A stretch of DNA of 64,000 nucleotides from CAVSJJ01 sp963771015. Its GTDB lineage: Bacteria; Actinomycetota; Actinomycetes; Actinomycetales; Dermatophilaceae. Positions 41,603 through 50,469 of the stretch are shown in pieces. The stretch spans positions 558,001 through 622,000 of the forward strand of contig CAVYRN010000005.1 in NCBI GenBank assembly GCA_963771015.1, given 5' to 3'. The translations under genes and the position numbers were made by a program. A model generated the notes under the pieces. It had not been told where the DNA came from. It searched no databases and saw only the letters and a list, made by a program, of their open reading frames with translations. Numbering within the stretch: position 1 is the stretch's first letter; each line of letters starts with the position of its first letter.

Positions 41603-42430
41603 GAGCGGCGGCGCCCCGTGCCGGTCGGCGTTGGCGTGGATGGCCTCGCGGACGTATGCCGCGAGCCTCGGCTCGAGGTCGTCGTAGGTCTTCGTGAAGC
41701 GGGGGTCGGCGACGTACATGTCGGCCAGGCCCCGATGGACGCGGTGGTCGAGGTCGTAGAACCGCTCGTGGATGTGGCGGCGGTGCGCCTCGGCGGCGTC
41801 CATCGCCTCGGTCGAGGTCGGGGCCAGACCGGCCCTCATGGCCGCGACGAACGCGGCGTTGACGGCATCCTGCTCGGCCTTGACCTCGGCCCAGTCGGCC
41901 CTGGTGTAGCGCTTCGTGCGGCTCTGCGACTGGGTCCACGCGTCGGTGTCGCCCCAGCGTTCCTCGGCCTCGGCGGCGTACTCGTCGCTGAACCCGTCGC
42001 CGAACATCTCCTTGAGCTCCTCGGTCGTCGCCGGCTGCTCGGTCATCTCTGCCTCCAGTGCGTGGTCGATGGCACCGACGAGCTCGTGCAGCTCGTCGAT
42101 CCTGGCGCTGACCGCGGCCCGCTGCCGGCGCAGGTGGTCGGCGATGGCGCCGTCGCCCCGGAGCAGCTCGGCCACCTCGTCGAGCGAGAAGCCGAGCCGC
42201 CGGTACGTGACGATCGTCGCGAGCCTGCGCAGGTCATCGATGGAGTAGAGCCGGTACCCCGCATGGGTCCGGTCGCTCGGAACGAGTAGGCCGATCTCGT
42301 CGTAGTGGTGCAGGGTACGCACCGTCACGCCGAGCTCGTCGGCCACCTGACCCACGGTCAGTGCCGCCTCGGTGCTCGCCCCGGAGTCGCCCTGGTCCAC
42401 CCACGCAGTGTGCTGGCTCGTCGCGGTCAT
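41597..42430 (-). CDS. TipA-like MerR family regulator
   Basis: 277 aa. N-terminal MerR helix-turn-helix (LTVGQVADELGVTVRTLHHYDEIGLL, about 25-50), dimerisation helix, then a C-terminal TipAS-like domain (about 150-270: TEELKEMFGDGFSDEYAAEAEERWGDTDAW, AEAHRRHIHERFYDL). TipAS domains bind peptide antibiotics such as thiostrepton. Start at ATG 42428-42430. A TipA-type operator lies in its own promoter, so autoregulation is likely; no obvious drug target gene is adjacent. Confidence 0.9.
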   Translation of the reverse strand: MTATSQHTAWVDQGDSGASTEAALTVGQVADELGVTVRTLHHYDEIGLLVPSDRTHAGYRLYSIDDLRRLATIVTYRRLGFSLDEVAELLRGDGAIADHLRRQRAAVSARIDELHELVGAIDHALEAEMTEQPATTEELKEMFGDGFSDEYAAEAEERWGDTDAWTQSQSRTKRYTRADWAEVKAEQDAVNAAFVAAMRAGLAPTSTEAMDAAEAHRRHIHERFYDLDHRVHRGLADMYVADPRFTKTYDDLEPRLAAYVREAIHANADRHGAPPLG

Positions 42431-42436
42431 GTCACC

Positions 42437-42467
42437 ACCGTCGGGCCTCACGTCGCGTGAGAGTCAA
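42437..42467 (-). promoter_or_regulatory. TipA/MerR-type promoter and operator
   Basis: On the minus strand: -35 box TTGACT (42462-42467), a 19-bp spacer and a weak -10 GACGGT. The inverted repeat CTCACG-N3-CGTGAG (42447-42461) fills the spacer. A long spacer occupied by the operator is the MerR family mode; the arms match the Streptomyces tipA site as remembered. Confidence 0.65.
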
Positions 42468-42486
42468 GCCGGTATGCCGCCAGGCC

Positions 42487-45315
42487 TCACCGCGACGTGG
42501 TCTTCTTGGCTGCCGTCTTCTTGGCTGCCGTCTTCTTGGCTACCGACTTCTTGGCCGTGGACTTCGTCGCAGCGCGCTTGCGGGTCGTCGGGCCCTTGGC
42601 GCGCTTCTCGGCCAACAGCTCGTACCCCCGCTCCGGCGTGATGGTGTCGGCATCGTCGTCGCGGCGCAGGGTGGCGTTGGTCTCGCCGTCGGTGACGTAG
42701 GGGCCGAACCGGCCGTCCTTGACGACGACGGGCTTGCCGGACACCGGGTCGTCGCCGAGCTCCTTGAGCGGTGGCTTGGCCGCCGCCCGGCCTCGGGTCT
42801 TGGGCTGGGCATAGATCGCCAAAGCCTGCTCGAGGCTGATGTCGAACAGCTGGCTCTCGCTCTCGAGCGAGCGGGAGTCGGTCCCCTTCTTCAGGTACGG
42901 GCCGTATCGGCCGTTCTGGGCGGTGATCTCCTCGCCGGACTCCGGGTCGGCGCCGACGACCCGCGGCAGCGAGAGCAGCCGCAGGGCGGCCTCGAGGTCG
43001 AGCGTCGCGAGGTCCATGTCCGCGAAGAGGCTCGCCGTCCTCGGCTTGGGCCGAGCGGCCTTGCCACGGCCCTTGGCGGGCGCGGCGTCAGCATCGGCCT
43101 CGGGCAGCACCTCCGTGACGTAGGGGCCGTAGCGGCCCGCCCGGGCGACGATGTCGCGGCCGGTCACCGGGTCCTGGCCGAGTACCCGACCGTCGTCGGC
43201 GGAGGCCGCAAGCAGCTCGCGGGCCCTCTCGGGCGTCATCTCGTCCGGGGCGATGCCGTCCGGGATGGTGGCCCGCCGCGGCGTCGCGGGCGGCGCGGTT
43301 CCAGCCTCGGCGGCAGAGGCAGAGGCAGCGGCATACCCCTCACCGACCTCACCCGTGTGGGGGTCGACGCCGACCGGCACGACCTCCTCGACATAGGGGC
43401 CGTAGCGGCCGACCCGGACGACGATGCCCTCGCCGATGTCGATCGTCGAGATGCCCCGGGCGTCGATGTCGCCGAGATCCTCGACGAGCTGGCTCAGCCC
43501 CTCGACGCTGCTCGCGTCGTCGCCGAAGTAGAAGCGGCGCAGCCAGGCGGCGCGACGCTCCTCGCCGTTCGCGATGCGGTCGAGGTCGGCCTCCATCGAC
43601 GCGGTGAAGTCGTAGTCGACGAGCCGGGTGAAGTGCGTCTCCATCAGACGCGTGACGGCGAAGGCGAGCCAGCTCGGCACGAGGGCGTTGCCGCGGTTGG
43701 TGACGTAGCCGCGGTCCTGGATCGTCCCGATCGTCGACGCGTAGGTCGACGGGCGGCCGATTCCCTTCTCCTCCATCGCCTTGACGAGGGTCGCCTCGGT
43801 GTAGCGGGGCGGAGGGGACGTCTCGTGCCCGTCCGCCTCCGCGCCGAGGACAGCCAGGGCGGCCCCCTCGCTCAGCTTGGGCAGACGCCGCTCCTCCTGG
43901 GCGATGTCCTTCTTGCGCAACGCCTGCTGCTCGTCCCGTCCCTCCTCGTATGCCGCGAGGAAGCCTCGGAAGGTGATGACCGTCCCGCTCGCCGTCAGCT
44001 CGACCTCGCGGGCGGGGGCGTCGTCCGGCAGTGCTGCCGCGATCTTGACGGTGGCGGTGGAGCCGCGGGCGTCGGCCATCTGCGAGGCGATGGTCCGCTT
44101 CCAGATGAGCTCGTAGAGCGCGAACTCCTCGCCCCGCAGCTCACCGGCGACCTGCGCCGGGGTACGGAAGCGGTCGCCGGCCGGCCGGATCGCCTCGTGC
44201 GCCTCCTGGGCGTTCTTCACCTTCTTCTCGTAGACCCGCGGGGCGTTCGGCACGTAGTCGCCGCCGTAGAGGTCGCGCGCCTGCTGTCGGGCGGCGGTGA
44301 GCGCGGCGGCCGACAGGGTTGTGCTGTCGGTACGCATATAGGTGATGTAGCCGTTCTCGTAGAGCCGCTGGGCGACCCGCATGGCGTTCTTGCTCGACAG
44401 TCGCAGCTTGCGCGAGGCCTCCTGCTGGAGGGTCGAGGTGGTGAACGGCGCCGAGGGGCGGCGGGTGTACGGCTTCTCGGCCACGCCGCTCACCCGAACC
44501 CCGGGGTCGGCGCCGAGGGCGGTGAGGGCGTTCGCGATCCCGGTGGCGGTGGCCTCGTCGAGCTGGACCGCCTTGTGGTGGGTCAGGGTTCCGTCGTCGG
44601 CGAAGTCCCGGCCGGTGGCGACCCGCTGCCCGTCGACCACGCTGAGCCGGGCGGTGAAACCCTCGGTCGCGCCGCCTGGCGAGAACTCGCCCTCGACGTC
44701 CCAGTACGACGCGGAGACGAACGCCATCCGCTCGCGCTCCCGCTCGACGACCAGCCGAGTGGCGACCGACTGGACGCGCCCGGCGGACAGCCCGGCCCGG
44801 ACCTTGCGCCAGAGCACCGGCGAGACCTCGTAGCCGTAGAGCCGGTCGAGGATGCGGCGGGTCTCCTGGGCGTCGACGAGCCGCGTATCGAGGTCACGGG
44901 TGGTGGCCGCGGCCCGCTGGATCGCCTCCTTGGTGATCTCGTGGAAGACCATCCGCTTGACCGGCACGGTCGGCTTGAGGGTCTCGAGCAGGTGCCAGGC
45001 GATGGCCTCACCCTCGCGGTCCTCGTCGGTGGCGAGGTAGAGCTCCACCGAACCGGCGAGCTTGCTCTTCAGCTCGCGGACCTTCTTCTTCTTGTCCGCG
45101 TCGACGACGTAGTACGGCTCGAAGTCATCCTCGATGTTGACCCCGAACTTCCCGAACGGCCCCTTCTTGATCTCGGCCGGCATCTCGGACGGCGTCGGGA
45201 TGTCGCGGATATGACCGACCGAGGCCTCGACGTCCCAGTCCTTGCCCAGGTAGCCCGCGATCGTCTTCGCCTTCGCCGGCGACTCGACGATGACGAGCTT
45301 GCGCCCCTCGCTCAC
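42487..45315 (-). CDS. topA: DNA topoisomerase I
   Basis: Relaxes negative supercoils. 942 aa. TOPRIM domain at the N-terminus (VIVESPAKAKTI, ATDEDREGEAIAWHL), catalytic Tyr in TYMRTDST near residue 326, then several topoisomerase C-terminal repeats (VRVGRYGPYVEE, VARAGRYGPYVTE, VVKDGRFGPYVTD), and a Lys/Ala tail (KKTAAKKTAAKKTTSR) as in other actinobacterial TopA. No zinc fingers. Start GTG 45313-45315. Confidence 0.97.
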   Translation of the reverse strand: MSEGRKLVIVESPAKAKTIAGYLGKDWDVEASVGHIRDIPTPSEMPAEIKKGPFGKFGVNIEDDFEPYYVVDADKKKKVRELKSKLAGSVELYLATDEDREGEAIAWHLLETLKPTVPVKRMVFHEITKEAIQRAAATTRDLDTRLVDAQETRRILDRLYGYEVSPVLWRKVRAGLSAGRVQSVATRLVVERERERMAFVSASYWDVEGEFSPGGATEGFTARLSVVDGQRVATGRDFADDGTLTHHKAVQLDEATATGIANALTALGADPGVRVSGVAEKPYTRRPSAPFTTSTLQQEASRKLRLSSKNAMRVAQRLYENGYITYMRTDSTTLSAAALTAARQQARDLYGGDYVPNAPRVYEKKVKNAQEAHEAIRPAGDRFRTPAQVAGELRGEEFALYELIWKRTIASQMADARGSTATVKIAAALPDDAPAREVELTASGTVITFRGFLAAYEEGRDEQQALRKKDIAQEERRLPKLSEGAALAVLGAEADGHETSPPPRYTEATLVKAMEEKGIGRPSTYASTIGTIQDRGYVTNRGNALVPSWLAFAVTRLMETHFTRLVDYDFTASMEADLDRIANGEERRAAWLRRFYFGDDASSVEGLSQLVEDLGDIDARGISTIDIGEGIVVRVGRYGPYVEEVVPVGVDPHTGEVGEGYAAASASAAEAGTAPPATPRRATIPDGIAPDEMTPERARELLAASADDGRVLGQDPVTGRDIVARAGRYGPYVTEVLPEADADAAPAKGRGKAARPKPRTASLFADMDLATLDLEAALRLLSLPRVVGADPESGEEITAQNGRYGPYLKKGTDSRSLESESQLFDISLEQALAIYAQPKTRGRAAAKPPLKELGDDPVSGKPVVVKDGRFGPYVTDGETNATLRRDDDADTITPERGYELLAEKRAKGPTTRKRAATKSTAKKSVAKKTAAKKTAAKKTTSR

Positions 45316-45459
45316 TGCTCACCTGCCGTCCCTCTCCTGCGTGCAGCGGATTCGTCGCTGCTCCGACGCGGGAGACCGATGCGAACGCTAGCGCCCCCAC
45401 CCGGGGATCGCACGCTCCGGGGTCGGCGGCACCCTGGGAATGGCCCGGACGGCAATACT

Positions 45460-45473
45460 GTTAAATGTTCAAC
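45460..45473. promoter_or_regulatory. A+T-rich imperfect palindrome upstream of the DODA gene
   Basis: GTTAAATGTTCAAC (10 of 14 symmetric) in a short A+T-rich island 34 bp before the dioxygenase start. This resembles MarR/OhrR-type sites; no such regulator is adjacent. Confidence 0.4.
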
Positions 45474-45506
45474 TAACCCGTCCGGACGCCAGCCGCGGAG
45501 CGAGAG

Positions 45507-46328
45507 ATGACCGGCACCATGCCCCCGACCGGCCGCACGCCGGTTCTCTACCTCAGCCACGGCGCGCCCCCCCTCGCCGACGACGCTCGTTGGCGCGGTG
45601 AGCTCGCGACGTGGGCGGCCGGCATACCGCGTCCTCGGAACGTACTCATGGTCTCCGCACACTGGGAGCAGGCCCCCACCGCCGTCTCGGCCACCTCGGG
45701 TGACGTGCCGCTCGTCTACGACTTCTACGGGTTCCCGCGGCACTACTACGAGGTGACGTATGCCGCCCCAGGCGCCCCCGATCTCGCCGCCGACGTCGCC
45801 CGGCTGCTGGGCGGTCTCGGGCCCGACGGCGAGCCCGGCGAGACGCTCCACCAGGATCCTGGCCGCGGGCTCGACCACGGGGCCTACGTGCCGCTCGTCG
45901 AGATGTACCCCGAGGCCGACGTCCCGGTGCTCCAGCTGTCGATGCCGACGCTCGACCCGCGGCGGCTGTTCGCCCTGGGTAGGCGGCTGGCCCCACTGCG
46001 CGACGCCGGGACGCTCATCGTCGGGTCGGGGTTCACGACCCACAACCTGAGCTGGTTCAACCCCTCCGCGGGCACCGAGGTGACGCCGCCGAGCGCGTCG
46101 AGCGAGTTCGACCACTGGGCCGCCGAGACCGTCGCCGCCGGCGACGTCGACGCGCTGCTCGACTTCGTCGCCAAGGCCCCGGCCGCTCGCGAGGCGCACC
46201 CGCGCACCGAGCACTGGGCACCGCTGTTCGTGGCCCTGGGGGCCGCCGAGGGGACCGGCGTGGCCGGCGAGAGCGTCATCGACGGCTTCTGGTACGGCCT
46301 GTCGAAGCGCTCCTGGCAGTTCGCCTGA
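45507..46328 (+). CDS. DODA-type extradiol dioxygenase (4,5-DOPA dioxygenase family)
   Basis: 273 aa class III extradiol ring-cleavage fold, YgiD-like. Metal ligands are His in LSHGAPP (about 18), His in SAHWE (about 51) and His in FTTHNLSW; GLDHGAYVPL and RTEHWAPLFVALGA are the other conserved blocks. The family opens catechol rings such as DOPA; the real substrate here is unknown. ATG 45507 follows a GGAGCGAGAG segment. Confidence 0.9.
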   Translation: MTGTMPPTGRTPVLYLSHGAPPLADDARWRGELATWAAGIPRPRNVLMVSAHWEQAPTAVSATSGDVPLVYDFYGFPRHYYEVTYAAPGAPDLAADVARLLGGLGPDGEPGETLHQDPGRGLDHGAYVPLVEMYPEADVPVLQLSMPTLDPRRLFALGRRLAPLRDAGTLIVGSGFTTHNLSWFNPSAGTEVTPPSASSEFDHWAAETVAAGDVDALLDFVAKAPAAREAHPRTEHWAPLFVALGAAEGTGVAGESVIDGFWYGLSKRSWQFA

Positions 46329-46344
46329 CTCCCGGATGCCGCCG

Positions 46345-46397
46345 AGAGGTGGGGATCTGCCCCTTCGTCGCATCTGAAGGGGCAGATCCCCACCTCT
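46345..46397. terminator. 22-bp perfect-stem hairpin (GTGGGG..CCCCAC family, copy 2)
   Basis: The left arm 46345-46366 is exactly complementary to the right arm 46376-46397, with a 9-nt loop. Each arm contains GGTGGGGATCTGCCCC or its complement. It lies 16 bp after the dioxygenase stop. It shares the GGTGGGG(A/G)TCTGCCCC core with the hairpin at 13720-13798, so it is a repeat family as well as a probable terminator. Confidence 0.8.
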
Positions 46398-46502
46398 GGC
46401 GTGGGCGAAGCGGCCGGCCGCCCTCGGCCGCGGCCGCGATCCGCATGCGAGCCGCGCCACGACCTCTCGCCGCCGGCCCCCCCGACCTGGCACAGTCGGG
46501 GC

Positions 46503-47291
46503 ATGAGCACCCCGGCTCCCCCGCCCCTGGATGTCCGCGACCACCTCGATGCCCTCGCCACAGCAACCGAGCGCCTCGCCTCGGCCGCGAGCATCTCGTG
46601 GCTTGGCGCCGATGTGCCCACCTGCCCCGGCTGGACGCTCCTCGACCTGGTCGCCCACACCGGGATGGTCCACCGGTGGGCGACCGCCGCCGTCCTGATG
46701 GACCGCGAGACCATGGGGGACGCCGAGCTCATGAAGGAGGAGGGGCGCACGTCCGCCGACCCGCCCGCATGGCTGCGGGCCGGCGCTGAGCGGCTCGTCG
46801 AGGTCATCGAGGCCGCCGACGACGATCTCGAGGCGCTCGTCTTCCTCAAGGAGGCGCCGCCCGCCAAGCGGTTCTGGGCCCGGCGACAGTGTCACGAGAC
46901 GACGATCCACGCCCTCGACGCCATCGCGGCCCGCGACGCTCGACGGGCCACCGCCGAGGACGCCTGGTTCGGACCGGCCCTCGCCGTCGACGGGATCGAC
47001 GAGCTTCTCGTCGGCTTCTGGCAGCGGGCGAAGAACAGCCCACATGCGCCGACCCCGTATGCCGCGCTGGTCCGCGCCACCGACGTCGACGCCGCCTGGC
47101 TGCTCCAGGTCGGACCCGAGCCGCTCGTGACGACGCGGGTCGAGGCGAACGAGAGCGTCGAGGCCGACGCCGTCCTGTCCGGCTCGGCGGTCGATCTCTA
47201 CCTGGCCCTGTGGAACCGCGGCGGCGAGGTCGAGGACCCGGCGGGCCTCCTCGAGTCCTGGTGGGACCAGACCCCCGTCCGCTGGAGCTGA
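46503..47291 (+). CDS. Maleylpyruvate isomerase-fold (DinB-like) protein
   Basis: 262 aa actinobacterial protein of the mycothiol-dependent maleylpyruvate isomerase / DinB superfamily (four-helix bundle). WLGADVPTCPGWTLLDLVAHTGMVHRW carries the first metal His (HTGMVH) and RRQCHETTIHALDA the other two His. Such proteins use mycothiol as a cofactor in several detoxification roles; the specific role is unknown. ATG 46503 is preferred. Confidence 0.85.
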   Translation: MSTPAPPPLDVRDHLDALATATERLASAASISWLGADVPTCPGWTLLDLVAHTGMVHRWATAAVLMDRETMGDAELMKEEGRTSADPPAWLRAGAERLVEVIEAADDDLEALVFLKEAPPAKRFWARRQCHETTIHALDAIAARDARRATAEDAWFGPALAVDGIDELLVGFWQRAKNSPHAPTPYAALVRATDVDAAWLLQVGPEPLVTTRVEANESVEADAVLSGSAVDLYLALWNRGGEVEDPAGLLESWWDQTPVRWS

Positions 47292-47321
47292 GCGGCTCGG
47301 CCCACCCCGACATCCACCTCG

Positions 47322-47480
47322 CGAACCTCTGCTCACGCACCGAACCTCTGCTGACTCACCGAACCTCTGCTGACTCACCGAACCTCTGCTGACTCACCGA
47401 ACCTCTGCTAGCAGAGGTTGACCCACCCCAGCAGAGGTTCCACCCTCTGCTGAGCCAACAAACCTCTGCTAGCAGAAGTT
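47322..47480. repeat. Array of the CTCTGCTAGCAGAG family, locus 2
   Basis: Four direct 19-bp units of CGAACCTCTGCTGACTCAC type (47322-47397, the first variant CTCACGCAC), then the perfect palindrome AACCTCTGCTAGCAGAGGTT (47400-47419), a half-site AGCAGAGGTT, an inverted CTCTGCTGAG segment, and a second palindrome with one mismatch (47461-47480). It fills most of the 306-bp gap between two co-directional genes. The palindromic core is identical to locus 1. Confidence 0.9.
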
Positions 47481-47597
47481 GGCTCACCCCGACAGAGGCC
47501 CACCCCACCTCAGCAGTCCCCGGACGTCGGTCGCGGGCGGCCAGGTCCGCCGAAGGCACCCTGCCCGGCGGACCGGGGCACGGCATACGGTGGACCG

Positions 47598-48320
47598 GTG
47601 AGCACCGAGCGCCTCGACCTCGCCGACCCGACCCTGCGCGACTGGACGGCGACCGTCCTCGACGCCGACGCCGAGCGGGGGGTCGTCCTGGACCGGTCGG
47701 CGTTCTATCCCGGTGGCGGCGGGCAGCCGCCGGACGAGGGCGTTCTCATCTGGGGCGGCGTCCGGTCGCGCGTCGTCGGCACCCGCAAGGACGACGGCGA
47801 GCAGCGGCTCGTCCTCGCCGAGGGCGACCCGGTCCCGACCGTGGGGGCCGAGGTGCGGGGGGCCCTCGACGACGCCCGCCGGACCATGCTCATGCGTACC
47901 CACTCGGGCCTGCACCTGCTGTCGGGTGTCGTCTTCCGCGACTACGGTTCGCTCGTCACCGGCGGCAACATGGAGCCCGGGACCGCCCGGATGGACTTCG
48001 ACCTGCCCGAGGTGCCCCCGGGCTTCAAGGAGACCGTCGAGGCCGCGTGCAACGCCGAGATCGCCGCCGACCGGGCCATCGAGGTCGCGGTGCTCCCGCG
48101 CGAGGAGGCCTTCGCCATCCCCGACATCATCCGCACCGCGACCAACCTGCTGCCCCCCGACCTCGAGGTCGTCCGCATCGTCGACATCGTCGGGCTCGAT
48201 ACCCAGGCCGACGGCGGCACCCACGTCGCCTCGACCCGGCAGATCGGCCGGATCGAGGTCGCCAAGATGGAGAGCAAGGGGCGCGGGTTCCGCCGACTGC
48301 GGATCCGCGTCGTCGACTAG
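47598..48320 (+). CDS. AlaX-like alanyl-tRNA editing protein
   Basis: 240 aa. Free-standing relative of the AlaRS editing domain that removes Ser or Gly from mischarged tRNA-Ala. SAFYPGGGGQPPDEG, RTHSGLHLL with His 102 and His 106, and the ADGGTHVAST block are diagnostic. The zinc-ligand Cys of the AlaRS CxxxH (CGGTH) motif is Asp here (DGGTH). GTG 47598 start with TGGACCG upstream. Confidence 0.9.
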   Translation: MSTERLDLADPTLRDWTATVLDADAERGVVLDRSAFYPGGGGQPPDEGVLIWGGVRSRVVGTRKDDGEQRLVLAEGDPVPTVGAEVRGALDDARRTMLMRTHSGLHLLSGVVFRDYGSLVTGGNMEPGTARMDFDLPEVPPGFKETVEAACNAEIAADRAIEVAVLPREEAFAIPDIIRTATNLLPPDLEVVRIVDIVGLDTQADGGTHVASTRQIGRIEVAKMESKGRGFRRLRIRVVD

Positions 48321-48334
48321 CGACGGTATGCCGC

Positions 48335-48404
48335 GCGGCGCTGACCGCGGCGGCGCACCTCGGCCCCTCCGGCCGGCACCGTGGCCGCCGAACCGGTCAG
48401 CGCG
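48335..48404. terminator. Bulged hairpin between convergent AlaX and ABC genes
   Basis: GCGCTGACCG..CGGCGG on the left pairs with CCGCCGAACCGGTCAGCGC on the right, with a small bulge. The right arm runs into the last codons of the ABC transporter gene. Confidence 0.45.
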
Positions 48405-50469
48405 GCCCCATCCCGCCCATCGGCCCACCCGCGCCGCCCCGGGCCGGCGCGGCGCCGGCGGCGCCCGCACCGGCCAGCTCGTCGAGGTCGACGGCCGCTC
48501 CCTCGAACTGGGCGGCATAGAGCCTCGCGTAGGCGCCTCCAGCGGCAAGGAGCTCGTCGTGGTTGCCGTGCTCGACGATCTGGCCGTGCTCCATGACGAG
48601 GATGACGTCGGCGTCGCGGATCGTCGACAACCGGTGGGCGATGACGAAGCTCGTCCGGTCGCTGCGCAGCACCGACATGGCCTTCTGGACCAGGCGCTCG
48701 GTGCGGGTGTCGACCGAGCTCGTCGCCTCGTCGAGGATGAGGAGCGCGGGGTCGCGCAGGAACGCGCGGGCGATGGTGAGCAGCTGCTTCTCGCCGGCGC
48801 TGATGTTGCTCCCCTCTGCATCGAGAACGGTGTCGTAGCCGTCCGGCAACGAGTGGACGAACCGGTCGACGTAGGTCGCCTCGGCGGCCCCGTGGACCTC
48901 GTCGTCGGTGGCGCCCGGCTTGCCGTAGGCGATGTTCTCGCGGATCGTCCCGCCGAACAGCCACGTGTCCTGGAGCACCATGCCGATCTCGGAGCGGAGG
49001 CCGTGCCGGGACAGGTCGGTGATGTCGACCCCGTCGAGGGTGATCCGGCCCCCATCGAGCTCGTAGAACCTCATGATGAGGTTGACCAGCGTCGTCTTGC
49101 CCGCTCCCGTGGGGCCGACGATCGCCACCATCTGGCCCGGCTCCACGACCAGGTCGAGGTCCTTGATCAGCGGGCTGTCGGGCTTGTACGAGAACGACAC
49201 GTCCTCGAAGGCCACCCGACCGTGTGGGTCGGGCAGGTCCACCGGCTCGAGGTGCTCGGCCATCTGCTCGTCGGCGTCGAGAACCTCGAACACCCGCTCG
49301 GCCGAGGCCACCCCGGACTGCATGAGGTTGGCCATCGAGGCGACCTGGGTCAGCGGCTGGGTGAACGAGCGCGAGTACTGGATGAAGGCCACGACGTCAC
49401 CGAGGCTCATCGTCCCCGACGCCACCCGCAGCCCACCGATGACGGCGATCGCGACGTAGTTGAGGTTCCCGATGAACATCAGGGTCGGCATGATGATGCC
49501 GCTGATGAACTGGGCACCGAAGCCGGCGGCATACAGGTCCTCGTTCTTGGTCTCGAACTCCTCCTCCGTCTCCCGCTTGCGCCCGAACACCTTGACCAGC
49601 CCGTGGCCGGTGAAGGTCTCCTCGACGACGGAGTTGAGCTCGCCGGTGCTCTTCCACTGCTGGATGAACTTCTTCTGCGAGCGCTTCCCGATCATCGCGG
49701 TGACGAACACCGACAGCGGGATGGTGAACAGGGCGATGAGGGCCAGCAGCGGCGAGATGACGAACATCATCGTCACCATGGCGACGATGGTGAGCAGCGA
49801 CGTCACGAGCTGGCTCAGCGTCTGCTGCAGGCTCTGGGCGATGTTGTCGATGTCGTTGGTGACCCGGCTCAGCAGCTCGCCGCGCGGCTGGCTGTCGAAG
49901 TAGGGCAACGGCAGCCGGTGCAGCTTGTCCTCGACATCGCGGCGCAGCCGGAAGATGGACCGGTTGACCACGCCGGTCAGGAGCCACGCCTGCCCCCAGC
50001 TGAGGAGGGCGGCGACGAGGTAGATCGCCAGGACGGCGAGCAGGATGTGGGCGACCGCGGTGAAGTCGACCCCGAGGCCGGGCCGGATGTCGCTCATCGA
50101 GGCGAGCATCTCGGCGAGCTTGTCCTGCCCGGCCGCCCGCAGGCCCTCGACGGCCTGCGCCTGGGTCACCCCGGCCGGGATCCGCTTGCTGAACAGGCCC
50201 TCGAAGATGAGGTTGGTGGCTCCGGCGAGGATCTTCGGCCCGATGGCGCTCAGCGTCACGCTGACGACGGCGAGCGCCAGGATGAGGATGATCCACAGGC
50301 GCTCCGGCCGCAGCATCCCGAGCAGTCGCTTGGCCGAGGGGAGGAAGTTCTGGGACTTCTCGCCGGGCACGCCGATGCGCATGTGCGGCGGCCCGCCGCG
50401 CACCGCGGAACCTGGGCCGCGCCTCGCCTCGGCGGCCTTCTCCTCGGCGGTCTTCACACCCTCGCTCAT
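48397..50469 (-). CDS. ABC exporter half-transporter B (catalytic subunit)
   Basis: 690 aa type IV ABC exporter: six-helix membrane domain (about 50-370) and nucleotide-binding domain (about 425-660). Walker A GPTGAGKTT (about 453), signature degenerate as ISAGEKQ (about 556), Walker B LLILDEATS (about 577) with the catalytic Glu intact. The N-terminal 40 and C-terminal 40 residues are disordered-looking, the latter Gly/Ala-rich. It forms a heterodimer with the gene just upstream (ATGA overlap). Export of drugs, lipids or peptides is possible; substrate unknown. Confidence 0.93.
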   Translation of the reverse strand: MSEGVKTAEEKAAEARRGPGSAVRGGPPHMRIGVPGEKSQNFLPSAKRLLGMLRPERLWIILILALAVVSVTLSAIGPKILAGATNLIFEGLFSKRIPAGVTQAQAVEGLRAAGQDKLAEMLASMSDIRPGLGVDFTAVAHILLAVLAIYLVAALLSWGQAWLLTGVVNRSIFRLRRDVEDKLHRLPLPYFDSQPRGELLSRVTNDIDNIAQSLQQTLSQLVTSLLTIVAMVTMMFVISPLLALIALFTIPLSVFVTAMIGKRSQKKFIQQWKSTGELNSVVEETFTGHGLVKVFGRKRETEEEFETKNEDLYAAGFGAQFISGIIMPTLMFIGNLNYVAIAVIGGLRVASGTMSLGDVVAFIQYSRSFTQPLTQVASMANLMQSGVASAERVFEVLDADEQMAEHLEPVDLPDPHGRVAFEDVSFSYKPDSPLIKDLDLVVEPGQMVAIVGPTGAGKTTLVNLIMRFYELDGGRITLDGVDITDLSRHGLRSEIGMVLQDTWLFGGTIRENIAYGKPGATDDEVHGAAEATYVDRFVHSLPDGYDTVLDAEGSNISAGEKQLLTIARAFLRDPALLILDEATSSVDTRTERLVQKAMSVLRSDRTSFVIAHRLSTIRDADVILVMEHGQIVEHGNHDELLAAGGAYARLYAAQFEGAAVDLDELAGAGAAGAAPARGGAGGPMGGMGPR

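Noticed and set aside
42361..45510. 1049-codon plus-strand open frame opposite topA
   Set aside because: Shadow frame of topA; composition is that of reverse-complement codons.
47322..47480. CRISPR-like array
   Set aside because: Units are 19 bp, contiguous, palindromic and without spacers; no cas genes nearby.
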